Below are positions 1 through 11,639 of a DNA stretch of 64,000 nucleotides, piece after piece (position 1 is the first letter of the stretch; each line of letters starts with the position of its first letter). The translations under genes were made by a program, and so were the position numbers. This stretch comes from Quillaja saponaria. Taxonomy: Eukaryota; Streptophyta; Magnoliopsida; Fabales; Quillajaceae. The DNA lies in contig CM055614.1 of NCBI GenBank assembly GCA_029379385.1, positions 17,031,994 through 17,095,993 of the forward strand, given 5' to 3'. The notes beneath the pieces were generated by a model, which was not told where the DNA came from, searched no databases, and saw only the letters and a list, made by a program, of their open reading frames with translations.

Positions 1-499
1 ACGGCCAAAACAGGGGAAGAAGGTGCTGATGCAAGAAAGAAAGCTCATGGTCCAACAAGAAAATAAAGCAAGGGGAGGAGGAGTATGAAAATCAGCCAAG
101 ACTTTCAGAGAAAAAAAGGAAAACAGTGGACTAGGCAAGAGAGGAAAGGAAAGCTAAAAACCAAAGAAAGAAACTTTAAAGTCAAAGTAAATGATCTTAT
201 TTTAATTAGTGTTGTAGGTTTAGTCTTGCTTTATGCAAGTTTATATATATATTTATATAACGGTATAGATTCAATCTAATTATAAATATCTTCTAATTCA
301 CACCATTGTAATTCATATAATTAAATTTTATACATACATGTAATTACCCATGTATGTGTATATATTTATAAGTCTATACGAGTGTTTATTTATTTTATTT
401 TATTTTATTTTTTTGACTCGTGTATTATTTTAATCACCTAGTCACGACAAATTATGTACAAATATTCTAGGATGTGCGTTCAATTATTAGGTTATAACA
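1..499 (-). mobile_element. 3' LTR (partial) of a Ty3/gypsy-type element
   Basis: The segment runs off the left edge and ends in GTTATAACA at 499. Its last 80 bases, with the block ATTCTAGGATGTGCGTT, match the ends of the copies at 10045, 40497 and 58286. A C/T-rich tract follows at once, which on the minus strand is a polypurine tract, so this is the start of a 3' LTR of a minus-strand element. The purine-rich stretch at 1-170 is typical of this family's LTR. A 64-codon reading frame at 85-279 lies wholly inside the LTR and is judged to be chance. Confidence 0.75.
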
Positions 500-519
500 A
501 TCTCTCCCCCTCTTCCCTT
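500..519 (-). other. Polypurine tract of minus-strand gypsy element
   Basis: Read on the minus strand this is an A/G-only run (AAGGGAAGAGGGGGAGAGAT) that abuts the LTR start TGTTATAACC. Left of the tract on the minus strand the sequence AATTCGGGATGAATTTC resembles the end of plant gypsy pol followed by the PPT. It primes plus-strand DNA synthesis in LTR retrotransposons. Confidence 0.75.
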
Positions 520-2080
520 AAAAGAAATTCATCCCGAATTTCAAACAACAAAAGATACAGATAAATTATTTACTTAAATTAAATGTAGATATTGTTGTTC
601 CAATATAGTTATGGTTTTTCATGTAGTTTCTTGTTTCTTATAATATTACTGAATAATTTTCACTAAAGAATTAATTGAAGTTTATGGACTTGTCTATTTA
701 TAGTCACCACTGATTATCTCTCAGACATTAGATTCTTATCTAATTTTACTTCATTGATTCTTAATACATGAAACTTTGTCAATATGGATGTACACTAACA
801 TAAATGAAATATACCTGATTAAATTAATCGTCTAATTTAGACAACTGAGATTAAATTTCAAGAAGTTTTAATCTGATTCTCTTGAAAACGAAATCAGTCT
901 CTTAGAAACACTAAACTTAATATTTTTTATTACAACACTTCACCATGCTTTCACTGCGCCACTCTAATAATTACGCACTTAAACTCCAATCCATGTTCAG
1001 AATCATATCATATTCCTTATTTAAAATTCAACTAAATCAGATAATTACATGAGTAAAATAAATTAACTTCTATTTACTTTTAGTTTTGACCTATTTTTCA
1101 TGGTTAACAATAATTGAATATTTTCCCAATATCTACTGATTTCTTAATTTTTCGTATTTTCTTTAAAGGATATATATATCTTTTCTATGTACATAAAAAT
1201 TTTAAATATATAAATGAAGTGTGTGAAAACTACTGTGTTACCTCTTTATCAAATAGAGTACTAATAATATATACATTTTCTAAAGATCGAATTAGTTGAT
1301 TAAAGAAAAAAATTAAAATAACTGGAAATCATTTTATCTATTACAATGGAGTCGTTTATGTAATATTGCTATGTGTGACACATAATTTTCATAATATAAA
1401 ACTTTTACTACTATCATTACTGGTATGTGATACTAATTTATTTATAGCATTACTATACATTTCTTATTTATTGCAGGTTAGCTATCTATCAGTATAGATT
1501 TAACTTATGATATATTTAAAAATCCTCGCCTAAATGGGTAATTTACAGAAAGTACCATGGATTTTTTAATTATTTATTAACAACTGATCATGTTTTAGCC
1601 TTTGAAATAACTTAATGAATTTAGTAAATCTTTTTAGGAAACCCCCATTGACTATAAATAGAACCTATACTGGTTCATACAATAATTGGTCGTTTACGGA
1701 CTAGCGTTTAATTAATATTAGCAATGTAATTTATCCAATAATAAGACTAAATTAACGAAATGTTGAATTAAATTTTATTTATCTCTACTAGGTTTATTAT
1801 TTGCTGTCTTATTTTTTCAATTAAGAAAAGTAAAGAAAATACCAACTATATCATCGAAATTCTGTTATCCTACAAAGAAGGACGTCACTTCATTTATCAC
1901 TAAAATTATTTGATACAAAAATCAAGATCTAAGTCAACTTTAAATTACCTGTGTATATGCATTTTATATCACAATAAGCATAACGTTCATTTATTTTAAT
2001 CGAGACTTATATTGTATTATTCTAATTCCATAGTTTAATATCAAATGATAACAATTAGTTAAGTTTGCAATCAATATTTT
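520..2080. other. AT-rich stretch, no gene seen
   Basis: This is probably decayed internal sequence of the gypsy element whose PPT is at 500-519. I could not recognise pol on the minus strand. A 61-codon frame at 1114-1299 has no family resemblance and lies in AT-rich sequence, so it is not called. Confidence 0.4.
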
Positions 2081-2102
2081 TCCCAATTATACATATAAAA
2101 TC

Positions 2103-2140
<38 letters not shown>

Positions 2141-2320
2141 ATAGATACATATATTTTAAATATTATTTACTCTAATTCACACTATTTGTTGACTTAATGT
2201 CTTTTATACTCATATTATGTATCACCACCACTCAATATATATATCGATACTCATTAATCTTACTAATTAAAAATTTCACGCTATCCCAACTTTCTAATGT
2301 TGTCATACCAAATTGTAACA
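2081..2320 (-). mobile_element. LTR terminal fragment, type II end
   Basis: From about 2160 the order of blocks (TACTCTAATTCACACTATTTG, then TTTTATACTCAT, then ATCACCACCACTC, then AAAAATTTCACGCTA) matches the last 240 bases of the LTR ending at 5685 and, less closely, the one ending at 55663. It ends AATTGTAACA at 2320. A (TA)n tract occupies about 2107-2136. The rest of the LTR is not found to the left, so it is a truncated fragment. Confidence 0.55.
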
Positions 2321-2667
2321 CTATGTTAATAAATAACTGATATTACTAGATGAATTTTCTCTTTGAATAATAAGTACTATAATGGGTGTTACCAAAATCG
2401 ATGTAATTGTTATGAAATGAATTAAATAAAAATATTAGAACCCAACGAAAAGCCTCAAATCCGAAAAATATTCTATGCAAATTTCAAATTTAACTTTTCA
2501 TCAAGGATTAAAACATACCCATTCAACCCCAATAGATTTCAAGCTTTAAACTCATTGTATCAAAATTTCATACTTGAAGAATTTCACATAGCTTTTCATT
2601 GTATCTTTTAAATGTTTGCTAAACCACATAAATATTACTCCTTATTTCTTACTCTCACGGCTTATTA

Positions 2668-3530
2668 GGAAGAAACATCATGCCTATTTAACCTTTGTCA
2701 GGGATACTCAGTTAGAGTATTCTCCTTTAGATCGTATTTCAGTGGTGAGAGAGTTTTATGATATATTTCTTGAAAAGCTTCCTCTCGATTGAGAGATTGA
2801 ATTTAGCATTGACTTATTACCTGGTACTCAACCAATTTCTATGTCTCTTTATAGGATGCCTCCTAGCGAGCTAAGGGAGTTTAAAGTGCAATCACAAGAT
2901 TTATTAGATAAGGGATTCATTCGTCCCAATTCATCTCCTTGGGGTGCTTCTGTTTTGTTTATTAAAAAAAAAAAAAAATAACTCGTTTAGATTATGTTTA
3001 GATTATTGAAAATTAAATAAGGTCACTGTTAAAAATAAGTATCCTCTTTCCAGGATTGGTGATTTATTTGATCAGTTGCAGGAAGCTCAGTGCTTTTCCT
3101 AGATTAACCTTCGTTTGGGATATCACCAGCTCCGAATTAAAGACTGCTTTATGTCTTTTGGGCTTACCAATACTCCTGCAGCGTTCATGGACTTAATAAA
3201 TCTGATATTTAAACCTTTCTTGGATCAGTTTGTCATTGATTTCATTAACTATATCTTAGTATACTCTCGAAGTGAGCAGGAACATGAGCAACATCTTTGT
3301 ATTGTATTGCAAACACTTAAGAAAAATAAGCTTTATGTTAAATTCTCTAAGTTTGAATTTTGTCTGAATCAGGTGACTTTTTCCGGACACGTGATTTTCG
3401 AGGAAGAAATTCGTGTGGATCCTAAAAAGATAAAAGTAGTTCAGAATTAGTCCTGACTAACCAATATTTCTAAAATTCGAAGTTTTCTGGGTTTGGCTAG
3501 TTATTACAAGAAACTTGTGAAGGAAGTTTT
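2668..3530 (+). pseudogene. Ty3/gypsy pol: dead reverse transcriptase
   Basis: The conceptual translation gives, in order, the linker before RT ([16 protein letters not shown], then the [11 protein letters not shown] region, [17 protein letters not shown]), then [13 protein letters not shown] sequence in a shifted frame, then an open stretch at 3115-3450 with [38 protein letters not shown] and [17 protein letters not shown]. This is the classic plant gypsy RT with the start of the RNase H linker (IRSFLGLASYYKKLV). Lesions are clear: stops in the first third, a poly-A expansion near 2966, loss of about 20 residues of the palm between IKD and CFMSFGLT, and FIDDIL replaced by FINYIL, so both catalytic aspartates are gone. 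It is on the + strand, opposite to the flanking LTR, PPT and PBS, so it comes from another insertion. The Ty3/gypsy assignment is secure; the boundaries are approximate. Confidence 0.85.
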
Positions 3531-4300
3531 TAAAAGGCATGACTAAAATCTTGTTATACTTCATTGGTTATGGAAAACAGTTTTTGAAACGTTACTCCTT
3601 CTTGATCTAAACTTAATGATATTCCAAGTGTAAAAAGAGTCCGAGTCTTTATAACTGATCAATTAATTAATAATATCAAGGAAAAGGAGAAATTTAACTA
3701 CAATTAATTTTTGTACAACCAGAACAAATTGTTCTTTTCTTTTAATCAATAAGTGTATTAATTCTAAGATTCAATATTTAGTATTGAATTTAGTTTGTAA
3801 GCCTGACATTAAAAATGAAACTTTTCATACCTTTTGAGACAAAAGTTTAGGAGGAAATAAAGGGATTACACATGTATATATGTTTCTACGATCCACTTCA
3901 CTGCGAAATAAATAGGTTTAAAGTGGGTTTCTTCAATATTTCATATAATCTACATAAGATAGATCCTTTATTTGTTTTACTCCTCCTTATTCTTATTTAA
4001 ATATGGGGTGTAATTATTTTACGAACAACTGTTTATTTAGTTAAACTAAACTGAAGGACTTGCCTTTTACGGAGGCTACTATTGCAAAATTTAAAATTTC
4101 AACTAAAATTACTCATGATTCATTACAACTTAATTTCTTATCAAAGACGTCTAAGACCTGATCAACTCCTAATCGATGCCAATATTTTTGTATTTATAAC
4201 TAACAACATGATCATTATGCATCGTCGTGTCTAAATGAACACAAATAAATGTCAAGCTCATTTATTATATAAGACCAAGGATACTGGGTTAGAAAATCAC
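3531..4300. other. Decayed sequence, no gene recognised
   Basis: After the RT remnant no further pol domain can be followed with confidence. Short phrases suggest decayed RNase H or integrase, but they are not good enough to call. Confidence 0.3.
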
Positions 4301-4416
4301 AACTTAAAGTTTCATGATGAATTAAAATGTGTCAGTAGATCCACATACGCCTCGGGTAACGTACGTGAACAAAATAACAACGTCCCACATTTGTAGTCAT
4401 AGACCTCTAAACCCAG
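4301..4416 (-). other. Untranslated leader of minus-strand gypsy element
   Basis: The segment with GTCAGTAGATCCACATACGCC, GGGTAACGTACGTGAACAAA and GTCATAGACCTCTAA matches the segment at about 55669-55765. Both lie between a PBS and gag-side sequence. It is the 5' leader just inside the primer-binding site. Confidence 0.65.
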
Positions 4417-4431
4417 GCTCTGATATCAACT
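4417..4431 (-). other. Primer-binding site, initiator tRNA-Met type
   Basis: The + strand reads GCTCTGATATCAACT directly before the LTR end TGTCAC. Its reverse complement differs at one base from the TGGTATCAGAGC core that pairs with plant initiator tRNA-Met. The position, flush with the LTR, fixes the element's orientation as minus. Confidence 0.85.
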
Positions 4432-5685
4432 TGTCACACCCCCAAATAGAGGCATGACTAGTCGGAGGAATGATAATCAACCCTTCGTAACCCTGACTCC
4501 AAAACAAAGAAAACAACTATGACTCTTGACCAATCTGTAAGTAAAATTAACAAATTTTCAAACGAAAGTTAACAATAAAAAAAAGACAAAGACAACAAGG
4601 AGCTCCGCTCTGTCCATAACATAAACAAGACAATTACTAGATTATTACACCATACAAAATTAGATAGCCTACAGTTTTAATGTGATTGCAAACTTTTATT
4701 CTTGACTTCAAGCACGAGATCCCAAAATCTTCCTTGCTGCCAAACTCTCGGCAAACCCCATATCGGTGGTTAACATCTTTTAAGATCCTGCTACTAAAAA
4801 AAATATCCATAAAAAGGGGTGAGTCCCATGGACTTAGTGAGGGAACAACGTACCCTGAGGGTACCAGCATCAATCAAAGCACAACTTCTACTCACGGTGA
4901 ACTAGTTGTTGTTTTATGATGAAGACTACAAGGCTGCAAAGGAAGAGGAGTACAAGGTCTGAGCAAGACTCCATATGCATGCCAAAGGTAAGGAGGACCA
5001 AGCAAAATTAGAGCAGCAACTTAGCCAACACAAGCTGAACCAAGGCTAGAAGGAGGGAAAAATTGAAGTTCCTATAGTTGGAAAGAAAGAATTGGATGGA
5101 TAACAAGTAAAAAAGTGCTAAGCCAAGCACCAAACTCCACTAAGATGAGAGTAAAATTCTTGGCTACAGCAGCTTAAACCGAGGCAGCTAACCTTGTAAG
5201 GTTTAAGCCAAACAAAAACAAGAGTAAAACAAGGAAATAAGGAAGAAACTTAGGTGCAAGAGGGCTCAAGTGATCGGCTACAAGGTGGAAGCTTCATGGT
5301 AGAACAAATTAAGAAGTAAGAAGGACTTGGAAAAATCGAGAATAAGGGAGCAAACAAGAACCTACCAAAGTGAAAAATAAAAGGGAAATAAGGAAAATAA
5401 AAAGAAAAGCAAATGATAAGGTCAATGGTCAATAAAGTTAGTTAAAATTGGTGGTTGATATTTGTTCTTCTTGTACATGTGTACATTGATATATATACTA
5501 AATATTTATTACTCTAATTCACATTATTTATTGATTTAATTTCTTTTATACTCATGTGATTTACCACCACTCCTAAACGTACACATTGATACTTATTTAT
5601 CTTTATAACTAAAAAGTTTCATGCTACCTCAAACTTAATGTTATTACATCAAATGTTCCTAACATTGAAATATCAGGTTATGACA
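4432..5685 (-). mobile_element. 5' LTR with internal deletion (type II end)
   Basis: It begins TGTCACACCC next to the PBS and ends CAGGTTATGACA. The first 450 bases follow the family order: AGGCATGACTAGTCGGAGGA, AACAAGGAGCTCCGCTC, the GATCCTGCTACTAAAAAA block, GTGAGTCCCATGGACTTAGTGAG, GTACCCTGAGGGTACCAGCATCA. It then jumps near 4890 to the purine-rich part, so about 2 kb of the usual middle is missing. No matching 3' LTR with this end type is seen. Short frames at 4637-4919 and 5250-5432 lie inside it and are discounted. Confidence 0.8.
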
Positions 5686-5699
5686 ATTTCATTATGTTT

Positions 5700-5850
5700 C
5701 ACTACACATTTTTTAGCATTCAGAATAATAAGAATTGTTTTTCCTCTTTGATCCTCATCTCTTTATATCTTTTTTCTTCTTTTATGTCCTAAACTCCAAA
5801 ATACATCCTTAATGCACATTTGTTTTGCTAATATCTCTAGAAGTAATTTT
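5700..5850 (-). repeat. Dispersed repeat, inverted copy of 28345-28495
   Basis: The reverse complement contains TTCTAGAGATATTAGCAAAAC, AAATGTGCATTAAGG, TATTTTGGAGTTTAGGACAT, AAAGAAGAAAAAAG and GAGGATCAAAGAGGAAAAAC in that order. The same order occurs on the + strand near 28345-28495. The family is not identified. Confidence 0.7.
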
Positions 5851-5879
5851 TATTATTACAGTTGTTGATAATAATTGTT

Positions 5880-6534
5880 TTTTTTTTTTTGGTTATTGTT
5901 AAATTTCGATTTGATCAAATTTGAGAAAACTCTGATGATCAAGTTAGTATAATCAGAGTAAATAAGTTGAAAAGAGTATGAGTCATGAGATACCAGCTGA
6001 TTTACCTTTAGGGTTTCAGCCCTTTTATATAGAATATCATGGCTAATAGGGGTTGTATCATAGTATTAATCGGATAATAATGGACACAGTTATAGTTGTA
6101 ATGGGACAAGATTACGTTCGTTATAATATTAATAGTATAATAATGGTGGCAATAACAGTTCATATTAGACCTTTATATCTTGATCAGGCCTCGTGTCCTA
6201 TTATGATTGAATTTGTACAATCCGATATTATCACTAGTCACTTAAAAACAAGTTTAATAGGAGTGTAGGAACTTGAATTAGATGTTCAAGAAATCTCGAT
6301 TAGAATAATTGCTTAAAAATAAGTGGACCATATACATGGGTCATTTTTCTCATTTATGGGTTGCAATTATTGTGCGTGCTATCATTGATGTGATACTCTG
6401 ATAGTATAATCACTGATGTGATACTTTTATCACTTTTTTTTAATGCTTTTACCACTTTTGTGATATTTTTAATTTTTTGCATACATGCTTTGCTGCACCT
6501 TATAACTTACTCCTCTCTACTGCTCCACTTTACT
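5880..6534. other. No gene seen
   Basis: This is AT-rich sequence with a T-run at about 5877-5890 and a few GATGTGATACT-like repeats near 6388-6425. The 71-codon frame at 6053-6268 has no recognisable similarity. Confidence 0.4.
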
Positions 6535-7296
6535 TGTTATAACCTGATACTTTAATATATGCTTTAGAATATTTGTATGTAATTTGTTATGAATATTTTA
6601 AATAAATGAACACTTGCATAAATATATTGTATATACATGTAATGCAAGAATTAATTTTCACCCCATTGTTAGTTGACTTGGGACTAGATTTCACTTTATG
6701 TAAATTTTATTGTTAAGTGAATCTAAGGTGTGAAAACAATAAATTAGGAAACAACTATAATGAATATATATATATATATATATAACTGGGAATAATATAC
6801 ACCACAAATTCTAACCTTTTGACCCGTTGATTTGAATTTTTTTTTTCATTTTCTATCTTCCTTGTTTCATCCACTACATTCTTCCTCCATCAAATTTGCA
6901 ACCTTGTTCTTCCCCTGTTTTTAGTCCTTATGAAGCTCCTTGAAATCATGACAATTCAGTAACTTGCCTCTTGAATTTTATGCACCCTTGCTGTGCTAAG
7001 GTCTTGCTTTTACTCTAAATTTTCCTTCCTTCACCTTTTGGCCAAGACAACTTGTAGTTCGGCTGCAATTCTTCCTTTGTTATGGTGTGCATCTCCTTGT
7101 GTTGACCTTTGTAAGCTCATTTCTTCTCTCTTTGTTCTTGTCTCATTAGCTTGCAAGAATAAGAGTGTGTTGAATTCACTCTTTCACCAAGCTGCCTTGG
7201 ACTATTTCCTTATTTTGGGGCAGCAACATGAGTTACAAGTTGTCAGCCCCTTTCTTTTGAAATCAGCTACCCTAACACTTTTTCCTTTCCCCCTAA
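6535..7296 (+). mobile_element. LTR in plus orientation, first part (interrupted)
   Basis: It begins TGTTATAACCTGATACTT, the reverse complement of the family's GTTATAACA end, and continues with the TATATGCTTTAGAATATTTG block and a pyrimidine-rich zone that mirrors the purine-rich zone of minus copies. It is broken at 7296 by a solo LTR and resumes at 10046. The 109-codon frame at 6993-7322 sits in it and runs into the inserted LTR, so it is not a gene. Confidence 0.7.
7292..7296. repeat. Target-site duplication CCTAA, left copy
   Basis: It is identical to 10046-10050 on the other side of the solo LTR, as expected for integrase-mediated LTR insertion. Confidence 0.85.
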
Positions 7297-10045
7297 TGTC
7301 ACACCCCCATACGAAGGCCTGACTGACCAAACGAATGGATAACTAAACTTTTGTAACCCTAACTTCAAAACAAATAAGCACAAATGACCAATGACCAATT
7401 ATAGCTAAATATGAAATCTTTGCCAAACTAAATTGAAAACCAAACTTATTTATCGACAACACATAATACTTTAACTAGAAAATTTAGCAGATGTTCCCTG
7501 TAAAGTGAAACTTGCTTGATAATACAAACATATAAAACCTAGTTACAATCAACAAGTTAATAATAGTAATAGTATGCATAGAGGAGGTTAGCTCCAATTA
7601 TAGTCATAAACAATAATTAGACTATCATACAACACAAAACAAGACAACCCAAAGCCTAATAAGATTGAAAACTTTTTTCTTTGGCTTTAAGTGTGCAATC
7701 CTGAATATATACCTTGCTACAATGTAGTCGGCAAGTCATGAATCTCTAGGCGACGAATGCTGGTCTCCTAATACTAAAAAAAACTAACAACAAACATGAA
7801 GTGAGTCATAAAGACTCAGTGAGCAAAAAATGTATCATGTACTAGCATCAACCTAATGTATAAAGAGAACATATAAATTAAATAATTTCATGTAGCCATG
7901 TGTCATATCTCAATTCAATATTATACGTACATACATATAATTATCATAAAATCAATTAAATACAATTTACATAATACACAAGATAAATAAATAAATCAGA
8001 GTATTCAGAACTCAAAATTCAAACAAGGAAATCAAAAAGGCCAATTAAAGTAACTCAGCACCCACACACCATATATCCTCTCTTCGGGCAGTTTTTCTGC
8101 TCGCACACCAAATATATGTTCCTTACTTATCCATCTCCGAGGCTAAGTTACTCGAATATTTTAAATCACATATTAAATCAACGTATCCTAGGTGCACTCG
8201 AATTCTATTTCAAATATAAAAATCAGTTCAGATAAAAAAAAATCATTTTATTGGCCCTTATCAAATACAAACAATTTCACATGTCAAACATAATTTAAAT
8301 AACTCAAATTAAATACTACACATTTGTATATACCTCTAAATATAAACAAATTTACTCAAATACACATAAACAATTATACATGTTCATTTAGCAACCAAAA
8401 AATACGTTATTCACTCACAAAGTTTATGGATTCGATTTGTCGTTTCGTCTACAATAGGAAGGTGTCAATATATCTTTGACACAATCCGGAGCTAAAAATG
8501 ATAAATTTAAAGATTGCTTAGTCTATAAATTCTACGATTATAATTTCCTACTTAACTTTTTGACTAATGAATCCTATTTAATTCAACTTCTATGCATATA
8601 TTAACATTTAATTTCTCTTAAAAATTTTGTCGAATACTTTGAAGGTGCATTTAGTTTCCATTAGCGTGTATGTATTTATATATATACATATACCAAGAAA
8701 CTTAACACAACCCTTCAATTTCATATTATACATATTCTGAATATTGAATTCTGATTAAACTAATTATTTAGAATTCATTAAACTTAAGGCATAGTCCTAA
8801 ATTGACATACTTGAATCCTAAACTTCTAGTTTCAATAATTATGTACATACTACTACCTTATGTACTCATTGTTAGCAAACTTTGATTCACAATTAAGAAC
8901 TTTCCTAACTTCCCTATATTCAAGTTTTAAACAAGTCTTTAAGCATTTAATCCGAACTAACCTAACCAACTTCACCTTCGAGCTATAGTTTTCATCATCC
9001 TAAACACTAATTTCACACTCTTAACAAAACTTACGAGTGCATAAATTTTTATTCATAAGAAACCCTTGCCTAATAACCAACCAAACTTCTCAAAAAGACA
9101 CATGATAAGTGGAAGTTTCTGCACCCCTTTGCCTTCTTGTTGCCATGACACTAATGAACTAAGAATCTCCTTCCCCTTCCCTTTGCTCTCTAACAACCGG
9201 CCATGAAAGGAGGATAAGCAACCAAGTTGCTGCCCTAGAATATAAGATAGCAGCTTGGTTGTTTGGCTGCTTACCATGGTTGCCAAACCCCCAAACACTC
9301 CCACACACACATACTCACAATATCACACACATACTCACATACATGATCACACACACAAAGAAATTTTAGCCCACGATGGAAAGCTACCCTACACGGTTGG
9401 TAAACACAGTAGCCATCTCCATAGCTAAAAGAGGCCGCATAATAAACAATAAAAAAAATAATAAAATAATAAAAAATAAAAAACATACACATTTAAGAGG
9501 AAGAGGAAGGAAAGAAGTTATTACCTTAGGCTTGCCTTGAATAAGAAGGAAATCAAAAATTTTCCAAAGCTAAAAAGTGAAGATCAAGGACGGTATTAAG
9601 AGGCAGAAACAGGGGAAAGTATTCAACTAACAATAAGAAGGAGACAGCTTGGTAGAGGAGGAAAAACAAAGGAAAAAAGAAAAAGTAGAAATAAGAAAAA
9701 GACAAAATCTCCAAAAGTAAGTCAAAGTCTAAATAGTTTAAGGTGAAAATTAAGTCTAAATGTATATATATTATGGTGAAAATAAGTCTAAGTGTATATA
9801 TATATATATATACACACACTAATTATTCCTTCACCAAATTACTTAGTTTATACAATTTACATAAGATAAAAATCAATTTGCAAGTTAACCAATATTGTGG
9901 TGAAAATTAATTCTTGAATTGCATGTATATATATACTTATGTTCATTTACTTTAATTTTACTTTGTGTAAAATTTTTATTCACCTAGTCACAAAAAATTA
10001 AGTACAAACACTCTAAGGCATACGTTAAATTATCTAGTTGTAACA
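7297..10045 (-). mobile_element. Solo LTR, about 2.75 kb
   Basis: The ends are TGTCACACCC and AGTTGTAACA, flanked by perfect CCTAA duplications. Inside, the family order is kept: AACGAATGGATAAC, GCAGATGTTCCCTGTAAAG, TGGTCTCCTAATACTAAAAA, GTGAGTCATAAAGACTCAG, ATGTATCATGTACTAGCATCA, the TAACTCAGCACCCAC block, ATCCTAGGTGCACTCG, TTATTGGCCCTTATCAAA, then an AT-rich part, a purine-rich part and the terminal block. No PBS, PPT or coding sequence is attached, so unequal recombination between the two LTRs of a full element is the likely origin. Small frames at 9053-9819 on the minus strand lie in the simple-sequence part and are ignored. Confidence 0.9.
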
Positions 10046-11235
10046 CCTAAAGTCCAAGACAATCACCATGAACTTACTGCAACCGAGAGGGGTGGTTAAT
10101 GCCCTGTATTGGCAGGTTGGCCGTGTAGGTTGTTTAGGAAGTGGCAACCGTTTTAAGTTTGATTATCTTGTCCTAGTTATACATAATGCTTTGAACAGCC
10201 ATAAGTAAGGTAGCAAAGGTAAGAATGGTCTATAAAACAGCTTGGTTATGGTTTGGGTAGTATGGCTAAGTAAGATTTTTTAGGATTTATTAGTTTACTT
10301 TTTATGTATGTATGAGATTCTTGATAGTTAGTGAGTAAATTTAAGAATTAGAAAAGTTTAAATTAGAGGTGTTAGTAAAAGTTAAGAAAAACAAGAAATA
10401 TGGATAATGATCATAGGAATTGGAAAAGGGAAGTTTTAAATTTAATTGTATTCATGGTAGATATATAAAATTCAAGTTTTTGGTTAACTTTAGGTAATTA
10501 GTTTAAATTGAATTCAATAATTAGAATTTGAGCAATATAAGGGTTAATAGAAATATGTTGATTGTATTGGAAGGTATATATATAAATATATAAACATATA
10601 CACATGAATTAGAATAAAATATACGTACTAGGCATTTGACAAAATACCTAAGAGAAATTAAATGTTAATATATGCATAGAAGTTGAATTACATAGGATTC
10701 ATTAGTTAAATAGTTAAGTAGGAAATTATAATCATAGATTTTATGAACTAAACAATGTTTGAATTTATGATTTTCAACTCCAGATCGTGTCATGGATACA
10801 CCGATACCCCCGAATTCTAGACAGAATGAGAAACTGAATACGTAAACTTTGTGAGTGAATAACGTATTTTTTGGTTGCTAGATTATCTTGGTTATTTGTT
10901 TCGATGTGTTTTACGAATATGTTCTTAAAGTTGTAAATTCGAATGTGTGATGCTATGAATTAAGTGTTATATTGTTGACTTTTGCATAATAATTGAATTG
11001 TATTTAACGTGTGATTTTGTGTGTGCTTGATAAGGGCTAATAAAATGAACTTTATCCGAATTGATTTTTACATTCAAAATAGAATCTAGGTGCACCAAGG
11101 ATACATTGATTTGACTATTTGATATGTGATTATAAATACTCGCTCAGTCCCAGGAGATGGATATTTAAGGAGTATATATTTGTTGTGCAGGTGCCAAAAT
11201 TTCCTAAGGAGGATATGTATTTGGTTTACAGGTAC
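10046..11235 (+). mobile_element. LTR in plus orientation, second part (3'-truncated)
   Basis: It starts with the second CCTAA and continues the LTR broken at 7296. Blocks in plus orientation include TTTTCAACTCCAGATCGTG, TTTTTTGGTTGCTAGATT, CTTGATAAGGGCTAATAAAATG, TCTAGGTGCACCAAGGATA and the GCTCAGTCCCAGGAGATGG block. The last part, normally ending GGGTGTGACA, is missing, so the copy is truncated near 11235. Confidence 0.7.
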
Positions 11236-11639
11236 TAAGTGTTATAACTAAACATGATAAGTAACAAGATAACTAAACATGTTATAATATGATATCCTAG
11301 TGTACATTTTATATATTTTGTGTATAATTTGTGATTGTAAAGTGAATAAAATTTTGAACCAAGTAAATTAAATAAGTGAATGAATAATTAGTACATATAT
11401 ATACATATATATATATATACATGTAAATAGATAATAAAAAATTTAGTTATTATTGACTTAAAAATTTAAAATTTTGAGGTTTGCAACTAAGTGTAAATAA
11501 AAAGGAAATAAGCAAGTAAATAAATAGTTGTAAACTAGTAGTCTAACATATATTTTAGGATGTTACACTGTAAATTATATTGGTTACGTAAATAATATTT
11601 TGTTCAACTATTATTGATATGTACATCATATGCTTGTAG
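11236..11639. other. Unrecognised AT-rich segment
   Basis: It carries a (TA)n-like tract at about 11394-11420, a TGTTATAACT phrase at about 11240 and TTTTAGGATGTTACA at about 11560. These resemble the LTR family's terminal block, so it may be a scrambled LTR piece, but I cannot align it. Confidence 0.3.

Noticed and set aside
85..279. 64-codon frame with a hydrophobic tail that looks like a small membrane protein
   Set aside because: It lies wholly in an LTR; the hydrophobic part comes from a TA-rich stretch.
6993..7322. 109-codon frame with a Leu/Ser-rich N-terminus like a secreted protein
   Set aside because: It crosses the junction between two LTRs (7296/7297), so it is a chance frame.
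9053..9819. Three overlapping minus-strand frames, one with a hydrophobic stretch
   Set aside because: All lie in the CA-rich, purine-rich and TA-rich parts of the solo LTR 7297-10045.
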